Notes: a model not told the origin generated them from the sequence alone. Positions 42,455 through 52,408 are shown, counted from the stretch's first letter. The stretch: 64,000 bases of DNA from UBA8529 sp964390565 (GCA_964390565.1 CAYMII010000007.1:33327-97326); one strand, 5' to 3'. Numbers and translations: made by a program.

Positions 42455-44035
42455 ATGGCAGAAATTAAGCCCTCTGAAATATCTGAATTACTCAAAAAAG
42501 AGTTATCGGGAGTTAAACAGCAGGTAGATTTCGAAGAAGTAGGCAGTGTTCTTCAGGTTGGAGACGGTATTGCCCGAATCTTTGGGCTCGACCATGTTCG
42601 ATCCAATGAGCTGATCGAATTCGAATCAGGAGTTATGGGTATTGTGCTCAACCTCGAAGAGGATAATGTTGGAGCAGTGCTTTTGGGTAACTCAGAATTG
42701 GTTAAAGAAGGGCATCGTGTAAAACGTACTGGAAGAATTGCTTCAATTCGTGTTGGAGAAGGAATGTGCGGTCGGGTTATCAATACTCTTGGTGAACCAC
42801 TTGATGGCAAAGGCCCAATTAAGGGCGAAACCTATGAAATGCCTCTTGAGCGAAAAGCTCCCGGCGTTATCTATAGGCAACCAGTTGAAGAACCACTTCA
42901 AACAGGTATCAAGGCAATTGATGCTATGATTCCAATCGGAAGAGGTCAGCGCGAGCTTATCATTGGTGACCGCCAAACAGGGAAAACAGCTATTGCTATT
43001 GATACAATCATCAACCAAAAATCGTTTTACGATAAAGGTGAACCTGTTTACTGTATATATGTTGCTGTTGGACAAAAAGGCTCAACCATTGCTTCTCTTG
43101 TAAAAACATTGGAAGAGCACGGTGCAATGGATTATACCATTGTTGTTGCCGCTACTGCATCTGACCCTGCAGCTCAACAGTTTTATGCCCCATTTGCTGG
43201 CGCATCAATCGGAGAATTTTTCCGCGATACAGGACGTGCAGCATTAATTATTTACGATGACCTTTCGAAACAAGCTGTTTCGTACCGCGAAGTTTCTCTT
43301 TTACTTCGTCGCCCACCTGGCCGTGAAGCTTTCCCTGGGGATGTATTCTATCTACACTCAAGATTACTAGAAAGAGCCGCAAAAATCATCAAATCAGATG
43401 AAATTGCTAAGCAGATGAACGACTTACCCGAGTCAATTAGACATTTGGTAAAAGGAGGAGGATCGTTAACCGCTCTTCCAATTATCGAAACTCAAGCGGG
43501 TGACGTATCGGCATATATCCCAACAAACGTGATTTCAATCACTGATGGTCAGATTTTCTTGGAAACCAACCTATTCAACAATGGTGTTCGCCCAGCTATT
43601 AACGTGGGTATCTCGGTATCGAGGGTAGGAGGAAAAGCGCAAATCAAGTCGATGAAAAAGGTGGCTGGTACGCTAAAACTCGACCAGGCACAGTTCCGCG
43701 AACTTGAGGCTTTTGCAAAATTCGGTTCTGACCTTGATCCTGCAACTCTAGCAGTTCTTGATAAAGGATCTAAAAACGTTGAGATCTTAAAACAAGGTCA
43801 ACACAAACCTCTTGCAGTAGAACTTCAAATTGCAATTCTTTTCTGTGGATCAAAAGGTTTACTGAAAACCGTTCCAAGAGAGAAAGTTAGAGACTTTGAG
43901 AAGGATTATCTAGAACTTGTACAACTTAAGCATAAGGATTTATTAGCAAGAATTGCAAAAGGTGATTTTGGTGATGATATCGCTGCTACTTTCACCGCGA
44001 TTGCTGCTGATGTTGCTAAGAAGTACAATAGTTAA
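42455..44035 (+). CDS. atpA: ATP synthase F1 subunit alpha
   Basis: A 526-residue non-catalytic nucleotide-binding subunit. P-loop GDRQTGKTAIAIDTI (about 171-185), signature PAINVGISVSRVGGKAQ, and the DELSEED-equivalent and C-terminal helical region are present. Length is standard. A 12-base gap to atpH and 9 to atpG. Confidence 0.98.
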   Translation: MAEIKPSEISELLKKELSGVKQQVDFEEVGSVLQVGDGIARIFGLDHVRSNELIEFESGVMGIVLNLEEDNVGAVLLGNSELVKEGHRVKRTGRIASIRVGEGMCGRVINTLGEPLDGKGPIKGETYEMPLERKAPGVIYRQPVEEPLQTGIKAIDAMIPIGRGQRELIIGDRQTGKTAIAIDTIINQKSFYDKGEPVYCIYVAVGQKGSTIASLVKTLEEHGAMDYTIVVAATASDPAAQQFYAPFAGASIGEFFRDTGRAALIIYDDLSKQAVSYREVSLLLRRPPGREAFPGDVFYLHSRLLERAAKIIKSDEIAKQMNDLPESIRHLVKGGGSLTALPIIETQAGDVSAYIPTNVISITDGQIFLETNLFNNGVRPAINVGISVSRVGGKAQIKSMKKVAGTLKLDQAQFRELEAFAKFGSDLDPATLAVLDKGSKNVEILKQGQHKPLAVELQIAILFCGSKGLLKTVPREKVRDFEKDYLELVQLKHKDLLARIAKGDFGDDIAATFTAIAADVAKKYNS

Positions 44036-44044
44036 TGTAAGATC

Positions 44045-44914
44045 ATGGGCAACCTAAAGGAGATTAGAACAAGAATATCATCGGTTACATCCACTAGAAA
44101 AATTACTAGTGCGATGAAGATGGTGTCAGCTTCAAAGTTCAAGAAATCGCAAGATATACTATTAAAGTATAGACCTTTCTATGAGCATTACCAACAATCG
44201 GTTGAGAATGTTATGGCAAGCAATGGCTTAGAAAATAAATATTGCGAAGTGCGTAAGGAGATCTTGAATATCGGCTTAGTTGTTATATCATCCAATAGTA
44301 GTATGTGCGGTTCTTTTAATCAAAACATTATTAAAAAAACGGCTGAGGCTCACTATAATCTATCAAATAAGTACCCAAAGGCTAAGATTCATATTTACTG
44401 TATTGGAAAGAAAGCAACGGACATCCTTCAGAAAAGGGGATTAGACGTAAATCACTTCTCTCCAAGTGCTGTCGATAAGCCAGATATGAATATTACAAAA
44501 GGTATTTTTGAAGATATACAGAATAAGTTTTTTAAGCAAGAGCTTGATCTTGTTCAGCTCGTTTACAACTCATTCAGAAATGCTGCTGTTCAATCGCAGG
44601 TTGTAGCAAATTTTTTACCATATGCTTTAAGCAACCCTGAAGGATTAAAGGTTTCTGATATAATTATTGAGCCAACACCTAGTGAATTTGTTGAGAAAAC
44701 TTTACCAAAATGTTTGCTATATCAAATTCATGGTGCAATTTTGGATAGTACAACGGCAGAACATGGTGCTCGAATGACTGCAATGCACCAAGCAACCGAT
44801 AATGCGACAGAATTTATACGCGATCTTACACTGCAATACAACAAGGAGCGTCAAGCTGCAATTACTAAAGAAATTCTTGAAATTGTTTCTGGAGCAAATG
44901 CACTAAAAGGATAA
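44045..44914 (+). CDS. atpG: ATP synthase F1 subunit gamma
   Basis: A 289-residue central rotor subunit. The N-terminal helix motif IRTRISSVTSTRKITSAMKM and the C-terminal ATDNATEFIRDLTLQYNKER and ITKEILEIVSGANAL match the family. It is the last gene of this block; atpD and atpC are encoded 14.6 kb away on the other strand. Confidence 0.98.
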   Translation: MGNLKEIRTRISSVTSTRKITSAMKMVSASKFKKSQDILLKYRPFYEHYQQSVENVMASNGLENKYCEVRKEILNIGLVVISSNSSMCGSFNQNIIKKTAEAHYNLSNKYPKAKIHIYCIGKKATDILQKRGLDVNHFSPSAVDKPDMNITKGIFEDIQNKFFKQELDLVQLVYNSFRNAAVQSQVVANFLPYALSNPEGLKVSDIIIEPTPSEFVEKTLPKCLLYQIHGAILDSTTAEHGARMTAMHQATDNATEFIRDLTLQYNKERQAAITKEILEIVSGANALKG

Positions 44915-44934
44915 ATCTTACAAAATATATTTAT

Positions 44935-44968
44935 AAAAAAGTCTATGATTGATATCATAGACTTTTTT
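44935..44968 (+). terminator. Rho-independent terminator of atpBEFHAG
   Basis: Stem GTCTATGAT (44941-44949), loop TGAT, ATCATAGAC (44954-44962) and six T residues. A-run before and T-run after lengthen the stem. It starts about 20 bases after the atpG stop. Confidence 0.95.
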
Positions 44969-45111
44969 ATTTGGAATGACTATAATATAATTCTGATTTT
45001 CAGAAAGATAAATTTATAAGATGATATCTTTATTTTTGATAAAGTTTGTAAAAGCTTTATCTTAGCTCTTTCCTAAAGTAACCCATTCTCTCACAAGAAA
45101 AGACTTAAAAG

Positions 45112-47529
45112 ATGTTTCAATTTTTTGCAAGGAATTTACTCCGATATCGTTTTGTTGTTCTTGGCTTAATCGCCGCCTTTACTTGTTTTATGGCTTACGA
45201 AGCAACTTTTGTTGAGCTATCATATAAGCCCATGCCTCTTTTACCGAAAGAAGACTCTGTATTAATAAAAAGTATTGAGTTTACAAAAAAGTTTGGGAAA
45301 GGTGAAAATATCATGGTTATTGGTGTTCAGGATTCCTCCTTTTTTAAAAGGGACAATTTCGAGAATTGGAGAAAACTTGAAGATGGACTTAGAAAGATAA
45401 ATGGCGTTGAGCAAATATTTTCTATTGTTGATGCAATTAATCTTGTAAAAGATACTGTCAGTAAAAAGTTTATAACGGAAAAAATATTTAAGGAAGAAAC
45501 CTATTCCAATGAAAGGCTTGATTCTTTATCTGAGTTAACACAATCGCTTAGGTTTTATAAAGGTTTGTTATACAACGATTCTACTAAAACCTATTTAATG
45601 CTTGTTACTCTGGACAGGGAGATAATCACAAAAAAAGAAAGAGTAGGACTTGTTAAAGATATCGTTAGCACATGTAAAATATACGAAAAGGAGACGAACA
45701 ATAAGTTATACTACTCAGGACTGCCTTATATCAAAGTTACGGTTGGAGAAATGATTAAAGGCGAAATGTACCTGTTTATATTTATTGCAGTAATTCTTAC
45801 CTCTTTAATTCTTTATTTACTTTTTCACTCCTTTAGAGTTGTTTTTATTTCGCTCCTAGTTGTAGGTATTGGTGTTATTTGGTCACTTGGAACCTTAACC
45901 GTTTTTGGCTATGATTTAACATTACTGACTGCCATTATTCCTTCTTTACTTGTAATTATTGGTGTCCCGAGTTGTATTTTCTTTATCAATAAGTATCATC
46001 ACGAGTATCGCCATCATGGGAATCAGATGAAAGCGCTATATCGGGTTGTTACAAAGGTTGGAAGTGCAACCTTTTTATCAAACTTAACAACGGCTATCGG
46101 ATTTGGCGCTTTTGTAATTACCAATACGCAGGTTCTTAAAGAGTTTGGAGTAGTTGCATCGCTTAATGTTATGGGTGTTTATTCTGTGGCTCTAATGCTT
46201 ATTCCGATTATTTTTAGTTTGACAGAACCCCCTAAAAGCAAGCATTTAACACATCTTTCGAGAAAAGGGGTTAAGAAAAATATTTATAGAATTGTTTTAA
46301 CTGTACTTTACCGAAGAAAAATTGTTTTTGGAGTAGCTATTGCTCTTATTTGTACAGGTATTATAGGTGTTACTTTATTGAAGAATAACGGGTATATGGT
46401 TGATGATATACCACGGAATCATCCTGTTCTCAAGAATTTAAAGTTTTTCGAAAAGAACTTTAATGGGGTTATGCCTTTAGAAATTGTTTATGATACAGAG
46501 AAACCAAATGGTTATCTTTCAACAGGGGTAATGGTTAGGGTAGATCGTTTACAAAGAAAACTGTCTAATTATCCTGAACTTTCAAAACCTGTTTCAATTG
46601 TTGAAGCTGCGAAGTTTGCCTCACAGGCATATTACAATGGCAACCCCGATAGATATAGACTACCAAGCTCTTTTGAGTGGGGCTTCATAATGTCGTATAT
46701 CCCTAAAAGCATAGGAATGAGCGATATGTTTGCGAGGTTGGTTGACTCAACAGGCAGATATGTTCGCATAATGTATAATGCTGACGATATAGGGACCATC
46801 AGGATGAATCAACTAAAGAATCGAGTAACTGCAGATATTGATACTATTTTCAAGGATAATGCAAAGCATGTATCGTTAACAGGTGCAAGTATAGTAGTTA
46901 CAAAAGGGTATGATTATTTAGTAGAAAGTTTGTTTGTTAGTTTACCCCTGGCAATTGGGCTTATTGTAATCTTTATGGCCTGGATGTTTAGACGCTGGAG
47001 AATTGTAATGTTCTCTGTTTTTACAAACCTTATACCTCTTCTTTTAACATCAGCTGCAATGGGTTTCATCGGTATTACATTAAAACCAAGTACTGTAATA
47101 GTATTTAGCATTGCATTTGGTATTGCAATTGATAACTCCATTCAACTTTTAGCCAAGTACCGTCAAGAGTTAAGAAGAACATCGCACAACATTAAAGCGT
47201 CTGTTATTTATGCTATCAGAGAAACTGGCATAAGCATAATTTACACCTCTATTGTACTTTTCTTCGGATTTGGAGTATTTGCATTATCAAAGTTTGGGGG
47301 TACAGTTTCACTTGGAGTATTAGTTGCGCTAACTCTTTTAATTGCACTGTTTAGCAACTTGTTTATACTTCCATCTATTCTATTAGCATTTGAACGCAAA
47401 TCGGATGTTGATATTGAATATGAACCTGCGCTTGAACTTTCGGCTGGTTTTGATGAGGAAGAAGACGAGAAATTTAATGAGGAAATCACTGAAGAGAAAC
47501 CATTTCTTGAAACAAGCAAAGAAAATTAA
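45112..47529 (+). CDS. MMPL/RND-superfamily membrane exporter
   Basis: 805 residues in the RND layout: helix 1 (about 14-32), a large periplasmic loop, a five-helix block (about 220-370, sterol-sensing-like), a second single helix (about 402-420), a second large loop and a final five-helix block (about 610-760), then an acidic tail. Signatures: SIAFGIAIDNSIQLLAKYRQE (about 660-680) and the preceding GxxxD-like IIGVPSCIFFINKY. Family members export lipids such as hopanoids or mycolates; substrate here is unknown. A polyprenyl synthetase gene follows 11 bases later. Confidence 0.85.
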   Translation: MFQFFARNLLRYRFVVLGLIAAFTCFMAYEATFVELSYKPMPLLPKEDSVLIKSIEFTKKFGKGENIMVIGVQDSSFFKRDNFENWRKLEDGLRKINGVEQIFSIVDAINLVKDTVSKKFITEKIFKEETYSNERLDSLSELTQSLRFYKGLLYNDSTKTYLMLVTLDREIITKKERVGLVKDIVSTCKIYEKETNNKLYYSGLPYIKVTVGEMIKGEMYLFIFIAVILTSLILYLLFHSFRVVFISLLVVGIGVIWSLGTLTVFGYDLTLLTAIIPSLLVIIGVPSCIFFINKYHHEYRHHGNQMKALYRVVTKVGSATFLSNLTTAIGFGAFVITNTQVLKEFGVVASLNVMGVYSVALMLIPIIFSLTEPPKSKHLTHLSRKGVKKNIYRIVLTVLYRRKIVFGVAIALICTGIIGVTLLKNNGYMVDDIPRNHPVLKNLKFFEKNFNGVMPLEIVYDTEKPNGYLSTGVMVRVDRLQRKLSNYPELSKPVSIVEAAKFASQAYYNGNPDRYRLPSSFEWGFIMSYIPKSIGMSDMFARLVDSTGRYVRIMYNADDIGTIRMNQLKNRVTADIDTIFKDNAKHVSLTGASIVVTKGYDYLVESLFVSLPLAIGLIVIFMAWMFRRWRIVMFSVFTNLIPLLLTSAAMGFIGITLKPSTVIVFSIAFGIAIDNSIQLLAKYRQELRRTSHNIKASVIYAIRETGISIIYTSIVLFFGFGVFALSKFGGTVSLGVLVALTLLIALFSNLFILPSILLAFERKSDVDIEYEPALELSAGFDEEEDEKFNEEITEEKPFLETSKEN

Positions 47530-47540
47530 CCCATTTTATA

Positions 47541-48515
47541 ATGTATAGCATTGATGAACTATCAGGCGTTTTAGAAAGAGCATTAAATAATCTAAATATC
47601 CCTGAGGAGCCACAAAACTTATATAAGCCAATACAATATATTTTATCGTCGGGAGGTAAGAGAATTAGACCAGTTCTTACTCTTGCTGCCTGTAATATGT
47701 TCAATGAGAAAATTGATCAAGCAATTTACCCAGCATTAGCTGTTGAGGTTTTCCATAACTTTACGCTTATTCATGATGATATTATGGATAATGCCGATAT
47801 GCGTCGAGGAAAAGAAACAGTTCACAAGAAATGGAATGGTAATGTTGGAATTTTGTCTGGTGATGCAATGTCAATTTTAGCATATCAATTACTTGTTCGG
47901 ACAGATCATAAATACATTGCTCCAATAATTGATGTTTTTAACAATTTTGCTTTAGGCATTTGCGAAGGCCAGCAATACGATATGGATTTTGAAACCATGA
48001 AGTATGTTACACAGGAAGAGTATACAAAAATGATTGAATTAAAGACATCTGTGTTACTTAAGGGGGCCTTACAAATTGGTGCAATTATTGGCGAAGCAAA
48101 AGAATCAGATATCACAGAAATTGGAAATTTTGGGCGAAATATCGGTATAGCATTTCAACTTCAGGACGACCTACTTGATGCCTATGGGGATACCAAGGTA
48201 TTTGGTAAAAAACAGGGCGGAGATATCGTTGCAAACAAAAAAACTATTCTAACGATTAAGGCTTTTAGCAATGCGAAAGGCGCTTCTCTCGAAAAGTTAT
48301 CGTCGTTATACCAATCAACAAATATCGATGAATTAACTAAAATATCTGAAGTGATTAAGATATTTGATGAGACAAAAGTTAAAGATGAAACAGAATTGCT
48401 TATATCAAACTATTATCAAAAAGCGATGGAATCATTTAACAAAATTGATGTAAGCCCCTCTCGCAAAGAAGTTTTAGAGTCAATAGCACAAAAAATAATG
48501 TCGAGGAATAGTTAG
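47541..48515 (+). CDS. Polyprenyl diphosphate synthase (IspA/IspB family)
   Basis: A 324-residue all-helical trans-prenyltransferase. The two aspartate-rich motifs are LIHDDIMDNADMRRGK (about 75-90) and FQLQDDLLDAYGD (about 204-216). GGKRIRPVL near 37-45 binds the diphosphate. Substrate chain length (farnesyl, geranylgeranyl or octaprenyl) cannot be told from motifs alone. It lies 11 bases after the MMPL exporter, so the pair is probably co-transcribed. Confidence 0.93.
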   Translation: MYSIDELSGVLERALNNLNIPEEPQNLYKPIQYILSSGGKRIRPVLTLAACNMFNEKIDQAIYPALAVEVFHNFTLIHDDIMDNADMRRGKETVHKKWNGNVGILSGDAMSILAYQLLVRTDHKYIAPIIDVFNNFALGICEGQQYDMDFETMKYVTQEEYTKMIELKTSVLLKGALQIGAIIGEAKESDITEIGNFGRNIGIAFQLQDDLLDAYGDTKVFGKKQGGDIVANKKTILTIKAFSNAKGASLEKLSSLYQSTNIDELTKISEVIKIFDETKVKDETELLISNYYQKAMESFNKIDVSPSRKEVLESIAQKIMSRNS

Positions 48516-48631
48516 ATTTTCGAAACATCTGTAGCGGTTGTGAACGATTTTTATAATTTTCTGGACGTAGATTGTCAAAGTTTCTTAACTTTATATGCCT
48601 AAATCCATATAATAAATTAAAAGTTTAAGCT

Positions 48632-49459
48632 ATGGAAAATAATACACTTCGCTTACTAGTTCCTTGGGATTTTACTCCTGTAGCAGAAAATGCTTTAAAA
48701 TATGCTATTAAAATAGGTTCGCTTGCTGTTACATCGCATATTGAATTGATTTACGTTATTGAAAGCGGTGGAATATTCTCGAAAGGGAAACTGACCGAGA
48801 AAGAGGCCACTGAAAAACTAAAAGCCGATCATATTAGAATTAAAGATACTTATGGGGTTGAGGTTAAATCAACCGTTATGGAGGGTAATATTTTCCATAC
48901 CATAAGCGAGCATGCTGCCGAAATCGCTGCAGATTTGGTAGTAATGGGAACACACGGTATCAAGGGCGTTCAAAAGCTTACCGGGAGTTGGGCGTTAAAA
49001 GTAATTGCAGGATCAAGTGTTCCATTCCTTGTTGTTCAAGATGAGCCAAGCAAAGCAAGAGTATTTGAGCATGTTGTTATGCCGCTTGATTTCAGCTTTG
49101 ATGAGAAATCAAAATTGAATTGGGCAATTAAAGTTTCAGTTCAGTATAAATCGCAGATTCATATTATAATTCCTAATGCATTCGATGCTGGAGTTCAAAA
49201 GAAGGTTAATTATAACTTAGCGTTTGCTAAAAAGCACCTCGAAAGCTATAATATTCCTTACGAGATACATAATGCTGGCAAAGGCAGTAAATTCCAAGAT
49301 GAAGTGGTTAAACTTGCTCTTGATATAGAAGCAGATCTCATTCTTATTATGACTTCGGGTAGTCTAGACTTTACCGATTATGTATTTGGAGCGCAGGAGC
49401 AACATATTATAGCTAATGAAGCAAAAATCCCTGTAATGTGTATTAACCAGTCTATGTAG
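48632..49459 (+). CDS. Universal stress protein, tandem UspA domains
   Basis: 275 residues in two UspA halves (about 7-138 and 144-270). The first ends DLVVMGTHGIKGVQKLTGSWALKVI, an ATP-binding-type loop. The second keeps the fold (VVMPLDFSFDEKSKLNWAIK) but its loop is degenerate (ILIMTSGSLDFTDYVFG). Family members respond to starvation, redox and other stresses. It has no operon partners and ends at a strong terminator. It shares architecture with the stress protein at 1736-2596. Confidence 0.87.
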   Translation: MENNTLRLLVPWDFTPVAENALKYAIKIGSLAVTSHIELIYVIESGGIFSKGKLTEKEATEKLKADHIRIKDTYGVEVKSTVMEGNIFHTISEHAAEIAADLVVMGTHGIKGVQKLTGSWALKVIAGSSVPFLVVQDEPSKARVFEHVVMPLDFSFDEKSKLNWAIKVSVQYKSQIHIIIPNAFDAGVQKKVNYNLAFAKKHLESYNIPYEIHNAGKGSKFQDEVVKLALDIEADLILIMTSGSLDFTDYVFGAQEQHIIANEAKIPVMCINQSM

Positions 49460-49480
49460 TTGCTAATTATAGATAATTTT

Positions 49481-49504
49481 AAAGCCCCATTAGGGGCTTT
49501 TTTG
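49481..49504 (+). terminator. Rho-independent terminator after the second stress protein
   Basis: AAAGCCCC (49481-49488), loop ATTA, GGGGCTTT (49493-49500), then T residues. It also lies at the convergent end of the reverse-strand mnmH gene. Confidence 0.93.
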
Positions 49505-49507
49505 TTT

Positions 49508-50530
49508 TTATAGGTCTCTTTTGACGGTTTCTAAAAGTAAGTCGCAGTTTGCAACAAGATCTTCACTTTCAAACTGACAGACCACCGGTTTTACTTTTTT
49601 GTTACTTAGGCCAAATTGATAGGCTTTGTCGTAGTATTTAAGCGAAATGGCAACAGCTTCTTCAAATTGTCCTTGCTCAATACATTGAATTGCTTTCGTA
49701 ACGTTATCGCCACCCAAGCGTTTTGCTATTCGTCGAGTGGAATCAATCAAAAGTTGAGGGTCACAGCTGGTGTATTCTGCAGTTAGCTTTTTAACCCGCG
49801 ATTCAAAAGTGCGTTCTATGGCAACTACACGGCTATTCAACATTTGATCGAAGAATTCATGGGGGATGAAAACCGAACCAATTGATTTACTCTCATCTTC
49901 AACCCAAAAATGTTTACTAATATCAAGTTTGTAAAGTTCCTCGAAAAGAAGGTTTTCAAAAAACTCAGTCGATGGTTGAGGTTTTTGGCCAATTGCCCCA
50001 AAGGCAGAGCCTTTGTGATTTGCCAATCCCTCTAAGTCGATAACCTGCTCGCCTCTGTTTACTAGCTCTTTTAGCATATCAGTTTTGCCACTACCAGTCA
50101 TTCCGCCAAGGACAATGATTTTAAAAGGTTTTGAGAGATATTCTTTTCCATATCTTCGATAGGATTTATAGCCACCAACAATAGTTCTTGCCTGAATGCC
50201 AGCAAGATTAAGTAGCCATGCCATGCTTGAACTGCGCATTCCACCGCGCCAGCAGTAAACTAATATTTTTCCATTAGGAGCAATCTTTGTAACTGTTTCA
50301 ACAAAACCGCTTAGTTTTGGTCCTACCATATCAAGACCGGCAACAACTGAAGAGTATCGTGATTCTTGAACGTACTTTGTTCCAACAATAGCCCTTTCTT
50401 CATCAGTGAAGAGAGGAACGTTGATTGCTCCTGGAATATGTCCCTTTTTGAACTCCGAAGGAGATCGTACATCAATAACGGGAATTATCTCACGTTCTTT
50501 AAGAAAAACTTCAACGCTGATACTCTTCAT
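49508..50530 (-). CDS. mnmH: tRNA 2-selenouridine synthase (rhodanese plus P-loop)
   Basis: 340 residues. An N-terminal rhodanese domain (about 5-125) has the catalytic Cys93 in LVYCWRGGMRSSSM. The C-terminal part carries a P-loop, LGGMTGSGKTDML (about 140-153), which binds geranyl or nucleotide substrates. MnmH (SelU) replaces sulfur of 2-thiouridine by selenium in tRNA via a geranylated intermediate. No selD is in the window. It shares a likely operon with the AIM24-like gene (17 bases) and rsgA. Confidence 0.94.
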   Translation of the reverse strand: MKSISVEVFLKEREIIPVIDVRSPSEFKKGHIPGAINVPLFTDEERAIVGTKYVQESRYSSVVAGLDMVGPKLSGFVETVTKIAPNGKILVYCWRGGMRSSSMAWLLNLAGIQARTIVGGYKSYRRYGKEYLSKPFKIIVLGGMTGSGKTDMLKELVNRGEQVIDLEGLANHKGSAFGAIGQKPQPSTEFFENLLFEELYKLDISKHFWVEDESKSIGSVFIPHEFFDQMLNSRVVAIERTFESRVKKLTAEYTSCDPQLLIDSTRRIAKRLGGDNVTKAIQCIEQGQFEEAVAISLKYYDKAYQFGLSNKKVKPVVCQFESEDLVANCDLLLETVKRDL

Positions 50531-50547
50531 TACTAATATTAAATTAG

Positions 50548-51315
50548 TTAATCTTGTAAAAATCCACCTAAAATACCTCCCGATTCCTTTCCTGAATTTC
50601 TACCATAAGGTGAAATGGCCTGAATTAGTTTACGAATCGGCATGGATTGTAACCAAACCCTCCCTGTTCCGTGAAGCGTTGCCACAAAAAGCCCTTCACC
50701 GCCGAATACCATACTTTTTAAGCTTCCCGTTGTTTCAACATCAAAATCGATTTGCGATTCGAAGGCAACAATACAGCCAGTATCAATTCGTAAAACTTCG
50801 TTATTTAATCTTTTTTCGATTACCGTACCTCCTGCATGTACAAAAGCTCGTCCATCACCCTCAAGTTTCTGAAGGATAAAACCCTCGCCGCCAACTAATC
50901 CTGCACCTATTTTGCGATTAAAATGCATGGTTACTTTTGTTCCCATTGCAGCGCAAAGAAAACCATCTTTTTGAACAATGAGTCTTCCGCCAACCTCTGT
51001 TAGTTCAATTGGAATTACTGTTCCGGGATATGGAGCAGAAAAAGCAACATGCTTTTTGCCTAATCCATGATTTGTAAAATGGGTAATAAATAATGATTCG
51101 CCTGCTAAAACCCTTGATCCAGCAGAAAGAATTTTGTCGAAAAAACCTTGATTAGGAGCTGTTCCGTCACCCATTTTTGCTTCGAAACGGATTCCGTCCT
51201 CCATATAAACCATCGCGCCAGCCTCAGCAATTACCGTTTCCATTGGGTCGAGTTCAATTTCAACAAGTTGAATCGATTCGCCCATAATTTTATAATCTAC
51301 CTCGTGTGATTTCAT
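50548..51315 (-). CDS. AIM24/TIGR00266-family protein
   Basis: 255 residues with glycine-rich short beta segments: ELDPMETVIAEAGAMVYMEDGI, GGEGFILQKLEGDGRAFVHAGGTV and GEGLFVATLHGTGRVWLQSMP. These are the hallmarks of the TIGR00266 (AIM24) family, a double-stranded beta-helix-like fold. Function is unknown; members have been linked to cytoplasmic membrane or mitochondrial organisation. It lies 42 bases after rsgA and 17 before mnmH. Confidence 0.88.
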   Translation of the reverse strand: MKSHEVDYKIMGESIQLVEIELDPMETVIAEAGAMVYMEDGIRFEAKMGDGTAPNQGFFDKILSAGSRVLAGESLFITHFTNHGLGKKHVAFSAPYPGTVIPIELTEVGGRLIVQKDGFLCAAMGTKVTMHFNRKIGAGLVGGEGFILQKLEGDGRAFVHAGGTVIEKRLNNEVLRIDTGCIVAFESQIDFDVETTGSLKSMVFGGEGLFVATLHGTGRVWLQSMPIRKLIQAISPYGRNSGKESGGILGGFLQD

Positions 51316-51357
51316 AATCGTTATTTTTTAAATTGTTTTTTTGATTCTTTATAATTC

Positions 51358-52284
51358 TTAGTTCCTATACTTATCGTTTTCATCATCATATATACTCAAG
51401 TAGCTTAAATAGCGCGAAGGGCTAATTTCTCCAGAATGAACGGCCTGAAGAACCGCACAACAAGGCTCATGGGTATGGGTGCAGTTGTAAAACCGACAGT
51501 CCTTTGATAGTTTAAACATTTCGGGGAAGAAATGGTACAATTCCTCCTTTTCAATATCAATTAAACCAAAACCTTTAATGCCTGGAGTATCAATAATAAA
51601 ACCACCAGTACCTAGCTCAAACATTTCGCTAAAAGTTGTTGTATGTTTACCAGTAAGGTGATATGCAGAGATACTTTCGGTTTTTAAATCGAGATTTGGT
51701 TCAATTCTATTTATCAGACTTGATTTTCCAACACCAGAGTTACCAGAAATTAAGCTAACCTTATTGGTAAGAATATCTTTCAGCTCATCAATATTTTCGC
51801 CAGTTTGCGCCGATACCTTTATGCATTGGTATCCAATTTTCTCATAGATATCGATATACTGATTAAGCTTATCGTTAAGTTCATCTTTGTAAATATCAAT
51901 CTTATTGAAAATTAACACCGCTTTAATGCCATAGGCCTCTGTGGTAACAAGGTATCGATCTATAAACGCCAGCTGCGTTTCGGGAAAATCAATTGTAATT
52001 ATTAGTAAGGTTTGATCGAGATTTGCTGCGATTATGTGTGATTCACGCGAAAGGTTTGTGGAGCGACGAATAATATAGTTTTTTCGATCATGAACTCGAC
52101 TAATCGAACCAGTATCGTTGTCTTCAACTTCAAAATCAACAATATCACCAACGGTTATTGGGTTGGTTGTTTTAACACCCTTCAACCGAAGTTTACCTCT
52201 GATTGAACAGTAATATAAGTCACCATTATCAACCCTAACAGTGTATCTACTTCCCGTTGTTTTTAGTACTAAGCCGCTTTTCAT
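51358..52284 (-). CDS. rsgA: Small-subunit biogenesis GTPase RsgA (YjeQ)
   Basis: A 308-residue circularly permuted GTPase that matures the 30S subunit. It has an OB-fold (about 1-70), G4 FNKID (about 127), G1 GNSGVGKSSLIN (about 181), G3 DTPGIKGFG (about 225), and a zinc finger CRFYNCTHTHEPCCAV (about 263-278). The order G4-G1-G3 is the family trait. The reverse strand upstream carries TATTTTTG (52305-52312), a -7 element. Confidence 0.97.
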   Translation of the reverse strand: MKSGLVLKTTGSRYTVRVDNGDLYYCSIRGKLRLKGVKTTNPITVGDIVDFEVEDNDTGSISRVHDRKNYIIRRSTNLSRESHIIAANLDQTLLIITIDFPETQLAFIDRYLVTTEAYGIKAVLIFNKIDIYKDELNDKLNQYIDIYEKIGYQCIKVSAQTGENIDELKDILTNKVSLISGNSGVGKSSLINRIEPNLDLKTESISAYHLTGKHTTTFSEMFELGTGGFIIDTPGIKGFGLIDIEKEELYHFFPEMFKLSKDCRFYNCTHTHEPCCAVLQAVHSGEISPSRYLSYLSIYDDENDKYRN

Positions 52285-52304
52285 TATTTGAAATCTATAG
52301 GAAA

Positions 52305-52312
52305 CAAAAATA
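52305..52312 (-). promoter_or_regulatory. -7 element upstream of rsgA
   Basis: Reverse strand TATTTTTG, a full match to TAnnTTTG, about 22 bases before the rsgA start. The only TTG upstream lies 23 bases away, slightly far. Confidence 0.45.
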
Positions 52313-52354
52313 CTGATTTGAAAATCTAATTACTACAATTAATCGTTAACGAAT

Positions 52355-52390
52355 AAAAAAAGCCTGATTGAAAATTTCTAATCAGGCTTT
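52355..52390 (-). terminator. Rho-independent terminator after the YitT-family gene
   Basis: On the reverse strand AAAGCCTGATT (52380-52390), a 10-base loop, AATCAGGCTTT (52359-52369) and more T residues. An 11-base perfect stem, it closes the YitT gene. Confidence 0.92.
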
Positions 52391-52408
52391 AAATATGAAC
52401 CAAATAGC

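Noticed and set aside
50406..50879. Forward frame of 157 codons spanning mnmH and the AIM24-like gene
   Set aside because: It crosses two reverse-strand genes with clear family motifs, so it is a shadow.
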